A DNA stretch of 64,000 nt from DATBAX01 sp963723765 (GTDB lineage: Bacteria > Acidobacteriota > Terriglobia > Terriglobales > Acidobacteriaceae), in contig CAVRSD010000005.1 of the NCBI GenBank assembly GCA_963723765.1, positions 124,001-188,000 of the forward strand. The letters are read 5' to 3'. The position numbers and the translations under genes are program-made. The notes below the pieces were generated by a model that made no database searches, was not told where the DNA came from, and saw only the letters and a list, made by a program, of their open reading frames with translations. Position 1 is the stretch's first letter. Each line of letters begins with the position of its first letter. This document shows, in pieces, positions 21,795 to 31,183 of this stretch.

Positions 21795-22595
21795 TCAGCG
21801 CAGCCGGTAAAGCCTGCCGCGATACATGCCTACGCGCTCGACTCCACGAATCCGAATAAGCTGCACGCTGATGTTATCGCTGCCATCGGCAGTCTTGGCC
21901 ATGTCGACCAGTTTGTGGGCTGCAGCATTCAACTCAGCCTCCGCAGTGACAACCGTAGCGATTTCGGACGGAGTGACAGCACCATGCATGCCATCGCAGC
22001 AAAGCATAAGCACATCCCCGACATAGACCTGAGTTTCGTTGGTTTCGACGTTGACGAACAGATCGTTTCCCAGGGAACGGCTGAGCACGTGACGAGTGTG
22101 AGATTCGGCAGCTTCCTTGGCCGAAATCAATCCCAGACGTGCCTGCTCGCCAGCCACCGTATGGTCACGCGTCAAGGCTGCACACTGACCGCGGCGAATC
22201 AGATAACAACGCGAATCGCCAACATGCGACACAACCGCCCGATCAAAGCGCAACGCGCAAGCCACGAAGGTGGTTGCCATGGCGAATCCGCCAGGACTGG
22301 CCGCACGGCCGGTCTCGTACACCAGGGTATTGGCCCGCTGCAGTAGGCGCGGCAATAATGCAGAATGCGATTCTTCTCCGGGGGCAGATTGGAATCCCGC
22401 GAGAACGCTCTCCACCGCAGTGCGGGAGGCCACTTCACCTTTGGCTTGACCGCCTACTCCATCGGCAAGCGTAAACAACCAACCATGAGATCTGACGAGG
22501 ATTGGCGTGGCAGGGACAAAATGTCCTACGAAGTCCTCGTTGTGTTCGCGCACGAGGCCCGTGTCGGAAAGCTCTGCAAACTCCAGATCCAGCAT
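21795..22595 (-). CDS. PP2C-family Ser/Thr phosphatase
   Basis: 266 aa from the ATG at 22595 (MLDLEFAELSDTG). PP2C motifs in order are SDTGLVREHNED (metal ligand), LADGVGGQAKGEVAS, SHVGDSRCYLIR, LTRDHT, LCCDGMHG and SDNISVQLIRI. All metal-binding aspartates are present. The cytoplasmic enzyme would reverse Ser/Thr phosphorylation by the kinase two genes downstream. Confidence 0.9.
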   Translation of the reverse strand: MLDLEFAELSDTGLVREHNEDFVGHFVPATPILVRSHGWLFTLADGVGGQAKGEVASRTAVESVLAGFQSAPGEESHSALLPRLLQRANTLVYETGRAASPGGFAMATTFVACALRFDRAVVSHVGDSRCYLIRRGQCAALTRDHTVAGEQARLGLISAKEAAESHTRHVLSRSLGNDLFVNVETNETQVYVGDVLMLCCDGMHGAVTPSEIATVVTAEAELNAAAHKLVDMAKTADGSDNISVQLIRIRGVERVGMYRGRLYRLR

Positions 22596-22753
22596 GGGAT
22601 ATTGTAAACGGACAGCGACCACCGGCAACGATTTCGGAACAGCATCTCGGATCCACTCCACCTTGATTGCAAGTCAACGGGCGGGCTTGTGGGGCCCGCC
22701 CGAAACTTTCGTGATGAAGAAGAAACTAACCGCTCAACAATAGTTCCTCAGGA

Positions 22754-24562
22754 TCACACCGCTTTAGCCTCCGGTATTCCTTCCACCAATGTCGTACGTC
22801 CTGACTTTTTACTGGCCCGGACAAAGTAAATCCCACCGTAGATGGCCCAAACCAGAGCCACTCCCAAGGCAAGCAGCGGCTCCATCTTGGTGCCAATTCC
22901 CATGAATGGACCGACCACATAGAACGCCATGCAAGCCAGGTTGGCAAGCAGTCCGAACACCGGAATCACCAGATGACGCACCAGCTTAAACTTTGGGTGA
23001 TTGTGGTAGCAGACGATACAAGTGATGCAACTCAGCATGTAGAGCAAGAAAGTCCCGAAGTTCGAAGCCAGCGTGGTGGTTAGGAAGGTATTCGGTAACG
23101 CCGCCATCTTGTCGTGGGTGGTGTAGCCGAAACTGGACCAGAAACCATGAGGCAAGGCTGCGATGGATGCGTCCGAGGGAGCGGCGCCATCGCCGAAGAA
23201 CACCACCACCGTGATGCAGCCGACGATTGCGGAAATGATGGCCAGTGTCCAGATGGCCTTGTGCGGAGTCAGGTTGGTGGAATGGAGTGCGCCCATGGAA
23301 TCAGGCAATTCTTTATCTTTGCCCATGGCGTAAGTCACGCGAGCTCCGGTGTTGAGGCAGGACAGGGTTGTCCCGATCAGCGCCAGAAACACAGTCGCAG
23401 CTTCCACCAGCATGAAGATTCGTCCGTTCCCCGGACCGAACAGGCCGTCGCCTACGATGACCATCATGTCCCCGATGGGCGCAGACGATGCCGCAGCAAA
23501 GCCCATCGGGTACCCGCTGTTGAGAAAATAGTTCGCGGCAAAATACTCGAACAGATAACAGAAACAGCCTTGAACCAGCAATGAGGTGATGACTGCAATC
23601 GGCACGTCGCGCTTGGCGTTCTTGGCCTCGCCTCCCATCGAGGTGACCGATTCAAATCCCACCAGAATCAAAATAGCGACGCAGGCTTGCGCAAACATCC
23701 AACTGAACTTATGCATGCCGACGACAGAACCAGCTGTGGGATGGGAAACGAACGCGCCAGTGGAATCCGTCGCAGGATAGTCAATGTGAAAAGGCATCGG
23801 CTTTCCCGCTGCATCGAGTTTTGGCTGGGGAACACCACTCGCATCACGAACAATGGTGTCGGTCGAGACCCCATTGGCAATCGCGGTTGTGGTTGCGAAC
23901 TCGTAGCTGTAAGACGCGCTGGTCTGCGGATCAAACTGGAGGGCCGTGCTACCGGGTTTATGGTTGATGCGGTATCCCAGAGCCACCACCGTAAATACCA
24001 GCAACGCGCTGATCTGAACCACGTTGATGGCAATGTTCACCGAGGTCGAACCGTTGACCCCTCTGTGGGCGATGTAGGCGACGCCGAACGCGGCCGCAAT
24101 GGCGACAGCCATCATGAACATGGGCCCAGGATTCGAGGCGCTCATGAAATTTGGCCAAATCGTTCCCACCAGGTAGCCGGAGATGACTCCGATAACCCCC
24201 ACCATCACGCCGGGATAGATCCAGTAGTAGAGGTGGGAGCCCCAGCCAACGATGAATTTGGCAAGCCGGGCATAGGGCCAGGCGGTGTCATGGTTGAGGA
24301 AGGATTGTTCGGCAAAGTAGTAAGAGCTGCCGGTGCCAGGATACAGCTTGGCCATTTCGGCATAACAAACAGCGGTGGCCAGGCACAATGCGGTGGCAAA
24401 CACGATGCCAATCCACATCGAGGGCGCAGTCGCGCCAGTGGCAGCCTGTCCGGCAAAGGTAAGCCAAAGAAAAGCGCCGGGCGCGATCAGCGCCATGGCG
24501 TTCATGGTCAAACCGGTCAGACCCAAACTCTGCTTCATTTCTACTGGGGCATTCGTTGCCAT
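22754..24562 (-). CDS. APC-superfamily amino acid permease
   Basis: 602 aa from the ATG at 24562 (MATNAPVEMKQSLGLTGLT), preceded by GAAGGAGAA; a start 11 codons upstream lacks a site. About 12-13 membrane helices begin with LTMNAMALIAPGAFLWLTF (the first-helix consensus of APC proteins). A long polar loop (about 215-280) between helices, rich in Asp and Pro, is larger than usual and probably periplasmic. The substrate is unknown; GluP/gamma-amino-acid permeases are the nearest class by feel. It is followed by a porin gene read in the same direction. Confidence 0.85.
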   Translation of the reverse strand: MATNAPVEMKQSLGLTGLTMNAMALIAPGAFLWLTFAGQAATGATAPSMWIGIVFATALCLATAVCYAEMAKLYPGTGSSYYFAEQSFLNHDTAWPYARLAKFIVGWGSHLYYWIYPGVMVGVIGVISGYLVGTIWPNFMSASNPGPMFMMAVAIAAAFGVAYIAHRGVNGSTSVNIAINVVQISALLVFTVVALGYRINHKPGSTALQFDPQTSASYSYEFATTTAIANGVSTDTIVRDASGVPQPKLDAAGKPMPFHIDYPATDSTGAFVSHPTAGSVVGMHKFSWMFAQACVAILILVGFESVTSMGGEAKNAKRDVPIAVITSLLVQGCFCYLFEYFAANYFLNSGYPMGFAAASSAPIGDMMVIVGDGLFGPGNGRIFMLVEAATVFLALIGTTLSCLNTGARVTYAMGKDKELPDSMGALHSTNLTPHKAIWTLAIISAIVGCITVVVFFGDGAAPSDASIAALPHGFWSSFGYTTHDKMAALPNTFLTTTLASNFGTFLLYMLSCITCIVCYHNHPKFKLVRHLVIPVFGLLANLACMAFYVVGPFMGIGTKMEPLLALGVALVWAIYGGIYFVRASKKSGRTTLVEGIPEAKAV

Positions 24563-24730
24563 TGTTTCTTCTCCTTCGAAGTGAGTTTCGGACATCGTCG
24601 TCCGTCTTTTTCTAACTCAGACTTTCTCTTGGCGCGAGTGCGGCTTGGGCATGATTTGCTTCTTGCCCAAGCCGATCCCGCATTTCGATCAACTGCAATT
24701 ACGACTGCACCACGAAACTCCGCGGGCTCA

Positions 24731-25972
24731 TCAAAACATGAAGCCTGCTTCAAGAACGCCGCGCGGTTGGTTGCTATCGGCCCCGGAGCTCCCAAAACCG
24801 AAGCCCGGCGTGGAGCTGGTAGCGTGAACGATCGAGAAGTCCCCTCGAAGGAAAAAGGCATCCTTCACATAAGTCGGGGTGACGGTGAATGCGAACGCGC
24901 CGCTCCCCGGGCCGTACAACAAGTTGATGGCGTTGGGGTCTAAGACATTTCCACTCGATTTAATGTATTCCGGCCGGACCGCCAGCGAAACTCCGTGTTT
25001 GAAAAGACGGGTCAGCAGGACCGCGCCTCCAGTGGTGTGAGCTCCCTGAAAAATTCCTATGCTCGCATTCGTGGCGATGTTGTTGTATTGCAAGTACGGA
25101 TTGATTACCCAATTCCCCTTGCTGTAGGTGTAGAGGAGGTTGTAGATCGACTCGTTGTTTAGATACAGAGGTGTTGCCAGGGTGTTCTTCGCATACGCGC
25201 CGGCATTCCCGCCACCCACGAAGGCCAACGTATTCGCAGCGTTGAAAGCGTAAGTCAGAGAACCCGAAAGCCATGTGTATCGATTCGAGTAAAAACCATC
25301 GTTCCAGCTGAATGCACCGGTAAGTTTCTTATGGGTGTAATTGAGTTGAACGCCGCGATTCACGGCATTCTCCTGGTTCCACAGCAGGCCACGCTCGATG
25401 TTCATATTTTCAAACGTGAACGTGTATTCCGCCCCAATGAGGGTAGGCAGCGCGCCGATCTCTACGTTGAAATTGCCCTTAACCAGTTTGACGTAGCCTT
25501 GCGGGAATGGGCCGAAGACATGTCTTACCGTGTCGCCGGTCGAAAGGAAAGGCGTTCCTAAAGCTGGCAGGTTGTACGCGCCACCTTGCAGGTAGAATTG
25601 AAACCATCCGCTGGTCTTTTGGATGAAGATCTGAGCATTGCTAACGTCCCAATGCGAATCCGGATCGCCTGGGACAGCATTCCCTTCACTCCAGCCCATG
25701 CCGCTCAAAATGCCGGTAACCTCCAGTTTTCCAAAAGGGCCCGCTGCGATCTCATGAGGAATTGCCGTTGCCAGCGGTCCTGACATTGACGGTGAGGGGA
25801 GAGGTGCCGGCGCGGCCGGTGCAGCCGCTGGTGTTGCCGGTGCTGCTGGTGTGGATGCTGGTGGGGTAGTGTCGGTTGAGGTTTGGGCAACCGTGGCGGG
25901 TGTCGCCACGAACGACAAGCCCGCTACCATAGCTACCAACGCTACATAACGGACAATCGAGGCACTCTTCAT
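24731..25972 (-). CDS. Outer-membrane beta-barrel porin, bbp2-like
   Basis: 413 aa from the ATG at 25972 (MKSASIVRYVALVAMVAG). A signal peptide (about 1-30) is followed by a Pro/Ala-rich linker (about 38-60) and then repeated amphipathic strands with alternating aromatic residues. Features such as GWFQFYLQGGAYNLPALG and EYTFTFENMNIERGLLW are usual in the putative porin (bbp2/OmpL-like) family. The C-terminus GVLEAGFMF ends with Phe as barrels do. The substrate is unknown. The permease next to it suggests a shared uptake route. Confidence 0.7.
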   Translation of the reverse strand: MKSASIVRYVALVAMVAGLSFVATPATVAQTSTDTTPPASTPAAPATPAAAPAAPAPLPSPSMSGPLATAIPHEIAAGPFGKLEVTGILSGMGWSEGNAVPGDPDSHWDVSNAQIFIQKTSGWFQFYLQGGAYNLPALGTPFLSTGDTVRHVFGPFPQGYVKLVKGNFNVEIGALPTLIGAEYTFTFENMNIERGLLWNQENAVNRGVQLNYTHKKLTGAFSWNDGFYSNRYTWLSGSLTYAFNAANTLAFVGGGNAGAYAKNTLATPLYLNNESIYNLLYTYSKGNWVINPYLQYNNIATNASIGIFQGAHTTGGAVLLTRLFKHGVSLAVRPEYIKSSGNVLDPNAINLLYGPGSGAFAFTVTPTYVKDAFFLRGDFSIVHATSSTPGFGFGSSGADSNQPRGVLEAGFMF

Positions 25973-26152
25973 AATTTGGCTGCTCGCTATTTTCAAACTA
26001 GCCGCATGCTCGACAGGGGCTCTTACCCATGCGACAGTCAGCGCACGTTATTGGGTTTGATCTTGAGTGTCCAATTGATTGTTTTTCTGGCAGACATTAA
26101 AAATTCTTTCAGAGATTAAATTTATCAACACCATTCACAGGAGTTTTAGTCA

Positions 26153-26263
26153 ATGAAAACAAAGGGCATAGTTGACGTCGGCTGGCGTCGGCGGTCTGAA
26201 CTTCCTATTACGCGGATTCATTTCACAAATGCTGCCATGAAGATCATAGTCGGCGTCAGTTGA
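26153..26263 (+). CDS. Possible short peptide (36 aa)
   Basis: MKTKGIVDVGWRRRSELPIT... with AGGAG 9-10 bp upstream. It is basic and has no signal or membrane segment. Its only support is the ribosome site; it is not an annotated family. No homology can be claimed. Confidence 0.2.
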   Translation: MKTKGIVDVGWRRRSELPITRIHFTNAAMKIIVGVS

Positions 26264-26443
26264 AATGCGGAGACCACGGGATATAGTCACGAATCGCTGC
26301 CGGTCTAAAATCTACGGTTTTTCCGAATTTTGACGAACCCGCCCACTGTAAGGGCATCCCACTGGTGGAAATCATATTTATAAGGCCCTATTTTTCAATA
26401 TCTTACGAGGATTACTACGGTGGTTCAATGCCCCTTTGATTGA

Positions 26444-26473
26444 TTGCCCGCCATTGGTAAGGGAGCCTATAAT
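26444..26473 (+). promoter_or_regulatory. Sigma-70-like promoter for lytic transglycosylase
   Basis: TTGCCC (26444-26449), an 18-bp spacer and a consensus TATAAT (26468-26473) lie about 95 bp upstream of the coding start. The leader would be about 87 nt. Confidence 0.5.
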
Positions 26474-26566
26474 TAAGTCACTCTGGTAGCAGTTCTCCGT
26501 CAGGTTCGCGGGTAGGTAGCCGTGGGAGTGTTTCTGGCTCCCGGGTTGAAACCTAGGCATATCGCT

Positions 26567-27424
26567 ATGGAAAAACGCCTGCAACTCGCCCTGATGGCTG
26601 GTCTCGGAATCGCGACCTTCCTTTCCTTCACCACTCTATACCTGCAGGCTGAAGCCGGTCCTGCCAGCAATGCATCCATCACCGCCAGCACCGACGATAG
26701 TGGACACAAAGTCTACGTAAATGAAGTCGTGGTAATGCCCTCGGCAAAACGGTCGGTTTCAAGGACGCAGCAGAATTCGCTGGTTTACTGGAGCGCCACT
26801 GGACATTGCTGGAAACCGGTTCCGTCAGCTCACATCCGGGCCGCCCGTTCTGCGGCCGCTGAAATAAACGAGTATTTGGGACACGATTCGAATGCGGCGT
26901 CCAACTTACAGGCCGTTTCGGGAAAGCCCTTTACCGAGCAGGAAATCAACGCCGCCATCGACCAGGCGGCAGCCCGGCACAATGTGGATCCGAGTCTGGT
27001 TCGCGCAGTCATCAAAGTGGAGTCCAATTTCAATCCCAACGCAGTTTCCCGTAAAGGAGCCATGGGATTGATGCAGCTCATGCCGCAAACCGCCCACCAG
27101 TTGAAGGTGACAAATCCGTTCGATCCCAACCAGAACGTCGACGCGGGAGTTCGCCATCTCAAGCATTTGATGGAGAGTTACGGGGGCGATGTGAAGCTGA
27201 CATTGGCCGCCTACAACGCAGGCCAAGGGGCGGTGTCGCGCAGCAATGGCATACCGCACTTCGCTGAGACCCGCAAATACGTAAATCGGATCACGGCGTT
27301 GTACTACGGAGGAACAGATCCGGGCGCGCACTTCACCGGCTTGTCCATGGACAGCGTGTCGCATGAGCCGATGCGAGTGCAACGGGATGCCAAAGGCGTG
27401 CTTTACATCAGTAACACGGACTAG
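26567..27424 (+). CDS. Lytic transglycosylase, SLT domain
   Basis: 285 aa from the ATG at 26567 (MEKRLQLALMAGLG). A signal/anchor segment (about 6-28) precedes a linker and an SLT domain (about 125-250). Catalytic Glu is in VIKVESNFNPNAVS, followed by GAMGLMQLMPQTA and, later, AAYNAGQGAV and YVNRI, as in family 1 soluble lytic enzymes. It cuts the glycan strand, leaving 1,6-anhydro muramic acid, in the periplasm. The amidase downstream (27486) also cleaves peptidoglycan; the two may be coexpressed. Confidence 0.9.
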   Translation: MEKRLQLALMAGLGIATFLSFTTLYLQAEAGPASNASITASTDDSGHKVYVNEVVVMPSAKRSVSRTQQNSLVYWSATGHCWKPVPSAHIRAARSAAAEINEYLGHDSNAASNLQAVSGKPFTEQEINAAIDQAAARHNVDPSLVRAVIKVESNFNPNAVSRKGAMGLMQLMPQTAHQLKVTNPFDPNQNVDAGVRHLKHLMESYGGDVKLTLAAYNAGQGAVSRSNGIPHFAETRKYVNRITALYYGGTDPGAHFTGLSMDSVSHEPMRVQRDAKGVLYISNTD

Positions 27425-27485
27425 TGGCTCGCATCTGGTGAGTGCGCAGCCCCGGCTCCGGTAGTTGTGAAATGGAACGGTTTGG

Positions 27486-29648
27486 TTGGATCTGCGATTA
27501 CAGGCCAGAGCATTGAAGAATCTTGATCAAAGCCAACGCGGGCTGCGCTGGAGTGTAGTTCTACTCCTTCTATTGTTGCCGGGGCTATCCGCCTACGCAC
27601 GAACCCACAAATCTGAGGCTTGGGCGCGCTCGCAGTTCGCCACCGCGGAGAGCATGCGGGAAGCGCTGCAGGCACGGCCCGCGGAGCAGCGCACGCGTCA
27701 TGAATACCAGAGCGTCATAAACGCGTACCGGCGCATTTACTTTGGAGCGCCTTCCTCCACCAAATCAGCTGTCAGCGTTGCCGCGTCCGCCGGGCTGTTG
27801 GTCGAGATGGGACAGCGACTCCATGACGACGACATCCTGCAATCAGCGATCCGGCAGTACGAATTCCTGCGACGGGAATATCCCGGCAGCGGTTCTCGCT
27901 TCGAAGCCCTGTTCGCCATCGCTCAAATCTACAAAGACGACCTCCATGATGTGGCCCGCGGACGCGAAGTTTTCGAGGAATTCCTGCGACGATATCCGCA
28001 CAGCCATTTCGCGGAACAGGCGCGTGCGGAGATTGCAGAACCGGTGCAACAGGCAGGACTTAAGTCTAAAGACGTAGCTTCGTCGAAAGAGTCCACAAAG
28101 AAAGCCGCAGGCAACGATTCTGCCACTGATAACGCTGCTCCTGGCGAAGATGACTCACAACCAGACTCCGCATCTGCCGGGCCTGAAGCTGGAACGCCCA
28201 TCCATGTAACCGGTATACGCCACTGGTCAACTCCCGATTACACCCGTGTCGCCATTGATCTCGAAGATGGAGTGCAGTTCGAATCGCAGCGCATTGATCA
28301 TCCGGATCGCGTGTTCTTCGACCTGGCCGATACCGAGCTCACCAAGGCTCTCATGGGCAAGACCCTCGATGTTGACGATGGCCTGTTAAAGAAGATTCGT
28401 CTGGCCCAATACCAGCCAGGACGGTCGCGGATCGTACTGGAAATGGATGGAGAATCGACCTATGACGCGGTGCTGTTGACGAACCCGCCGAGATTGGTCA
28501 TCGACATTCGTAACAAGCAGGCAGCGAAAGCGATTGTAGTAAAACAAGATATCTTCGCGGCTAAAGCAAAACCTGTGCCCTTAGTTGTGAAGTCCAAGTC
28601 GGATGCCGATGCGTCCGTAGATCAACCTGTAATCAAAATTCGGGCAGACAATAAGAAGCCGGTCCAGCTTACAAACGTAGCTGTGAACACTTCCACCTCG
28701 GTCAAGAAAACCATCGTCGAAGCTGACCCTGAGGACGAGGAAAAAACGTTCGCAAAACTCGAAACACCCGACGTTAAACCTTCGGTCGGTCTGACGGATG
28801 CACCAGATCGTCCGAAGTCGATAACTCAGCCCAGCACCAAAGGAAAGCGTAAGCCGACAACGTCAGGAGCCGACCTTCGCGAGGCACAGCCGACCGCCAG
28901 CGGAGATCGTTCGCTGATCCGGGCGCTGGGACTCAAGATTGGCAAGATTGTGATTGATCCCGGCCATGGCGGGCATGACACCGGCACGATTGGGCCACAT
29001 GGGCTGGAGGAAAAAGACCTGGTCCTTGATGTAAGCCGGCGGCTGGGCAAGCTACTGGAAGATCGCTTGGGGGCGGAAGTGGTCTTCACCCGCAAGGACG
29101 ACACCTTCATTCCCTTGGAGACACGGACCTCGATCGCGAATCAGGAAGGTGCTGACCTGTTCGTTTCGGTGCACGCGAATTCCAGTCACGATCCGGATGC
29201 GCGGGGAGTGGAGACTTACTATTTGAACTTCACGTCGTCATCCGAGGCGTTGGACGTGGCGGCGCGAGAGAATGCTGCGTCTGACAAGACGATCTATGAG
29301 TTGCAGGACCTGGTAAAGAAGATCGCACTGAAGGAAAAGATCGAAGAATCACAGGAATTCGCGTCCGACGTGCAACAGTCCCTGCACAGCGGCCTGTCCA
29401 CGAAGAACCCGGGATTGCGTAATCGTGGAGTGAAGAAAGCACCGTTCATTGTGCTGATTGGCGCCAACATGCCGTCGATTCTGGCGGAAATCTCCTTTGT
29501 CAGCAATCCCGGCGACGAGCACCGGCTACGAACCCCCGAGTATCGTCAGCGGATTGCGGAGTCCCTCTATCACGGTATTTCCAAGTATGTCAGCGGCTTG
29601 AGCGGAGTGAAAGTCGCGAGCAAAATGGACAAGGGCGCCGGGCAGTAA
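27486..29648 (+). CDS. N-acetylmuramoyl-L-alanine amidase, AMIN plus Amidase_3
   Basis: 720 aa. The start is TTG 27486 or TTG 27513. A membrane/signal segment (about 20-38) precedes TPR-like helices (about 60-180), an acidic Ser-rich linker and an AMIN domain (about 235-345; HWSTPDYTRVAIDLEDGV). A long Lys-rich linker follows, then Amidase_3 (about 490-715). The zinc ligands are seen as DPGHGGHDTG (His), GLEEKDL (Glu) and VSVHAN (His), with the catalytic Glu in ILAEISFVSN. The TPR-like N-terminus is unlike E. coli AmiC (about 417 aa). The enzyme splits daughter cells by cleaving peptide stems from peptidoglycan. Confidence 0.9.
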   Translation: MDLRLQARALKNLDQSQRGLRWSVVLLLLLLPGLSAYARTHKSEAWARSQFATAESMREALQARPAEQRTRHEYQSVINAYRRIYFGAPSSTKSAVSVAASAGLLVEMGQRLHDDDILQSAIRQYEFLRREYPGSGSRFEALFAIAQIYKDDLHDVARGREVFEEFLRRYPHSHFAEQARAEIAEPVQQAGLKSKDVASSKESTKKAAGNDSATDNAAPGEDDSQPDSASAGPEAGTPIHVTGIRHWSTPDYTRVAIDLEDGVQFESQRIDHPDRVFFDLADTELTKALMGKTLDVDDGLLKKIRLAQYQPGRSRIVLEMDGESTYDAVLLTNPPRLVIDIRNKQAAKAIVVKQDIFAAKAKPVPLVVKSKSDADASVDQPVIKIRADNKKPVQLTNVAVNTSTSVKKTIVEADPEDEEKTFAKLETPDVKPSVGLTDAPDRPKSITQPSTKGKRKPTTSGADLREAQPTASGDRSLIRALGLKIGKIVIDPGHGGHDTGTIGPHGLEEKDLVLDVSRRLGKLLEDRLGAEVVFTRKDDTFIPLETRTSIANQEGADLFVSVHANSSHDPDARGVETYYLNFTSSSEALDVAARENAASDKTIYELQDLVKKIALKEKIEESQEFASDVQQSLHSGLSTKNPGLRNRGVKKAPFIVLIGANMPSILAEISFVSNPGDEHRLRTPEYRQRIAESLYHGISKYVSGLSGVKVASKMDKGAGQ

Positions 29649-29690
29649 AAGCCTCCTTTCTGGAAACTTTCCCAGCCAGTCTGTAGTCTA

Positions 29691-30812
29691 ATGATACCGA
29701 AGGTGTTGTTTTGCCTCTGTATCTTCATGAAGATATTTAGACCTGTTTTCATCGCACTCTTTCTTGTAGCTGCAGCATTCGCCGCCGAGGGCGGCGCCAC
29801 ATCTGCACCTATTCTTCCCAAAGAGTTTGGTGGGTGGCAGGCGCCATCGATCCAGGCCAGTCAGGATCCTGGTGTTGCCGATCCTACCAACGCTAGCCTG
29901 CTCAAAGAATATGGACTCACCGATGTCGAATTAGCCACTTATACCCGCGATGGCCGCAAGCTCACGATTAGAGCGGCGCGATTTAAAGATGCCAGCGGAG
30001 CTTACGGTGCTTTTACCTACTACAAGACGCCCGCGATGATCACGGAGAAGTTTGGAGACCAGGGTGCGTCGCTGAACGAACGCGTGCTTTTCTACCGTGG
30101 GAACATCGTGGTGGATGCGGTTTTTGAAAGCTTGACCGCGATGTCTGCTGCAGAATTGCGTGAATTGGCTGGCGATCTTGCCTTGCCTCGCGACAATACG
30201 GCTCAACTGCCAGGCCTTCCCGCCTACTTGCCCAGAGAGTCCTATGAAAAGAACACGGCCAAGTATGTAGTGGGGCCAGTCGGACTGGAAAAAATCGCAG
30301 CCCCGCTGTCGGCGCAGCTTGTGGACTTCGGTGCCGATGCCGAAGTTGTCCTGGGCAATTTCACAACCTCGCAAGGCACTGCGACGTTGATGCTGATTTC
30401 CTATCCCACCCCGGCAATCGCCGCCGAACATCTCAAGAAGATCGACGCCGCGCAACCGGCAACTGCTCCGATCTTCGATAAGCGCACGGGCCCGATCATT
30501 GCGATAGCGACTGGGGCCATCTCTGAAAGTGAAGCTAAGGCCTTGCTGGCGGCGGTGAACTACGAAGCCAACGTCACCTGGAATGAGAACACGCACGTCT
30601 CCCCCAAAGACAACATTGGCAGCCTGGTGGTGAACATTCTTTATCTCTGCTTCATTCTTGCGGGGATCTGCATTGTGGCGGGAGTTGCGTTTGGCGGCAT
30701 TCGTCTGCTGGTAAAGCGCTGGTATCCAGGCCGCTTCTTCGACCGCCCGGAAGACGTGGAATTCATCTCCCTGCATTTGTCCGAAAAGGCGTCCAATGGT
30801 ACGGATTCGTAG
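29691..30812 (+). CDS. Membrane-anchored exported protein, DUF6599-like
   Basis: 373 aa. A signal peptide precedes a soluble region with ILPKEFGGWQ and DGRKLTIRAARFKDASGAYG. This resembles acidobacterial DUF6599 proteins, an assignment from memory. A single membrane helix lies near residues 312-338 (SLVVNILYLCFILAGICIVA), and a cytoplasmic tail follows. An alternative start at 29727 (MKIFRPVF) is also possible. No function is known. It follows the amidase gene by 42 bp. Confidence 0.65.
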   Translation: MIPKVLFCLCIFMKIFRPVFIALFLVAAAFAAEGGATSAPILPKEFGGWQAPSIQASQDPGVADPTNASLLKEYGLTDVELATYTRDGRKLTIRAARFKDASGAYGAFTYYKTPAMITEKFGDQGASLNERVLFYRGNIVVDAVFESLTAMSAAELRELAGDLALPRDNTAQLPGLPAYLPRESYEKNTAKYVVGPVGLEKIAAPLSAQLVDFGADAEVVLGNFTTSQGTATLMLISYPTPAIAAEHLKKIDAAQPATAPIFDKRTGPIIAIATGAISESEAKALLAAVNYEANVTWNENTHVSPKDNIGSLVVNILYLCFILAGICIVAGVAFGGIRLLVKRWYPGRFFDRPEDVEFISLHLSEKASNGTDS

Positions 30813-30943
30813 GGTAAACTCTTCAATAAAAGCGGTTTAGGTGCTGGAAAGCAGCCGCTTGTCTCAAAATGAAGCACCTGTGGGAAGTATTAACTTATTT
30901 CCTAAGTTGTTGAAAATAAACATATTTATTTCCCAAAAATATC

Positions 30944-30972
30944 TTGACACCCCCTTTTGCGACTCATAAGAT
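30944..30972 (+). promoter_or_regulatory. Near-consensus sigma-70 promoter
   Basis: TTGACA (30944-30949), exactly 17 bp, then TAAGAT (30967-30972). It is the best-matched promoter in the window. The expected start is near 30979, inside a 371-bp spacer (30813-31183). Confidence 0.75.
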
Positions 30973-30978
30973 TTGCCC

Positions 30979-31066
30979 AGAAAGTTTTGACGGCTTAAAC
31001 CTCCGTTAGGACTATTCTCCCTTGAAAGAAAAGGTCACCTTTTGCCGGGTGGCCTTTTCGTTTTCT
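30979..31066 (+). ncRNA. Candidate small RNA or leader
   Basis: A stretch of about 85 nt from the predicted transcription start to a hairpin-plus-T-tract ends before the zinc-ribbon gene at 31184. It has no ORF of note and includes GGCTTAAACCTCCG. It may be a free small RNA or an attenuated leader of the downstream gene. The boundaries are estimates. Confidence 0.4.
31027..31066 (+). terminator. Rho-independent terminator
   Basis: AAAAGGTCACC and GGTGGCCTTTT form an 11-bp stem (one G-U pair) around TTTTGCCG, followed by CGTTTT. It lies about 50 bp past the predicted start, so the transcript would be short. Confidence 0.7.
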
Positions 31067-31183
31067 GAACAGAGACTCCATCCGCAGAGCACAGCGAATA
31101 TATCTGGATTAGCCGGAACAGCTTTGGGTTGCAATTCGTATCTGGTGTAGGGCACACTCTGGGCGTCATCAAGGAGACCATCC

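Larger units (their letters stand above)
25973..26566. other. 594-bp intergenic region
   Basis: AT-rich spacer between the porin start and the lytic transglycosylase start. It holds a possible 36-aa ORF (26153-26263) and a promoter close to the transglycosylase gene. No RNA gene or strong hairpin was seen in the rest. Confidence 0.5.
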
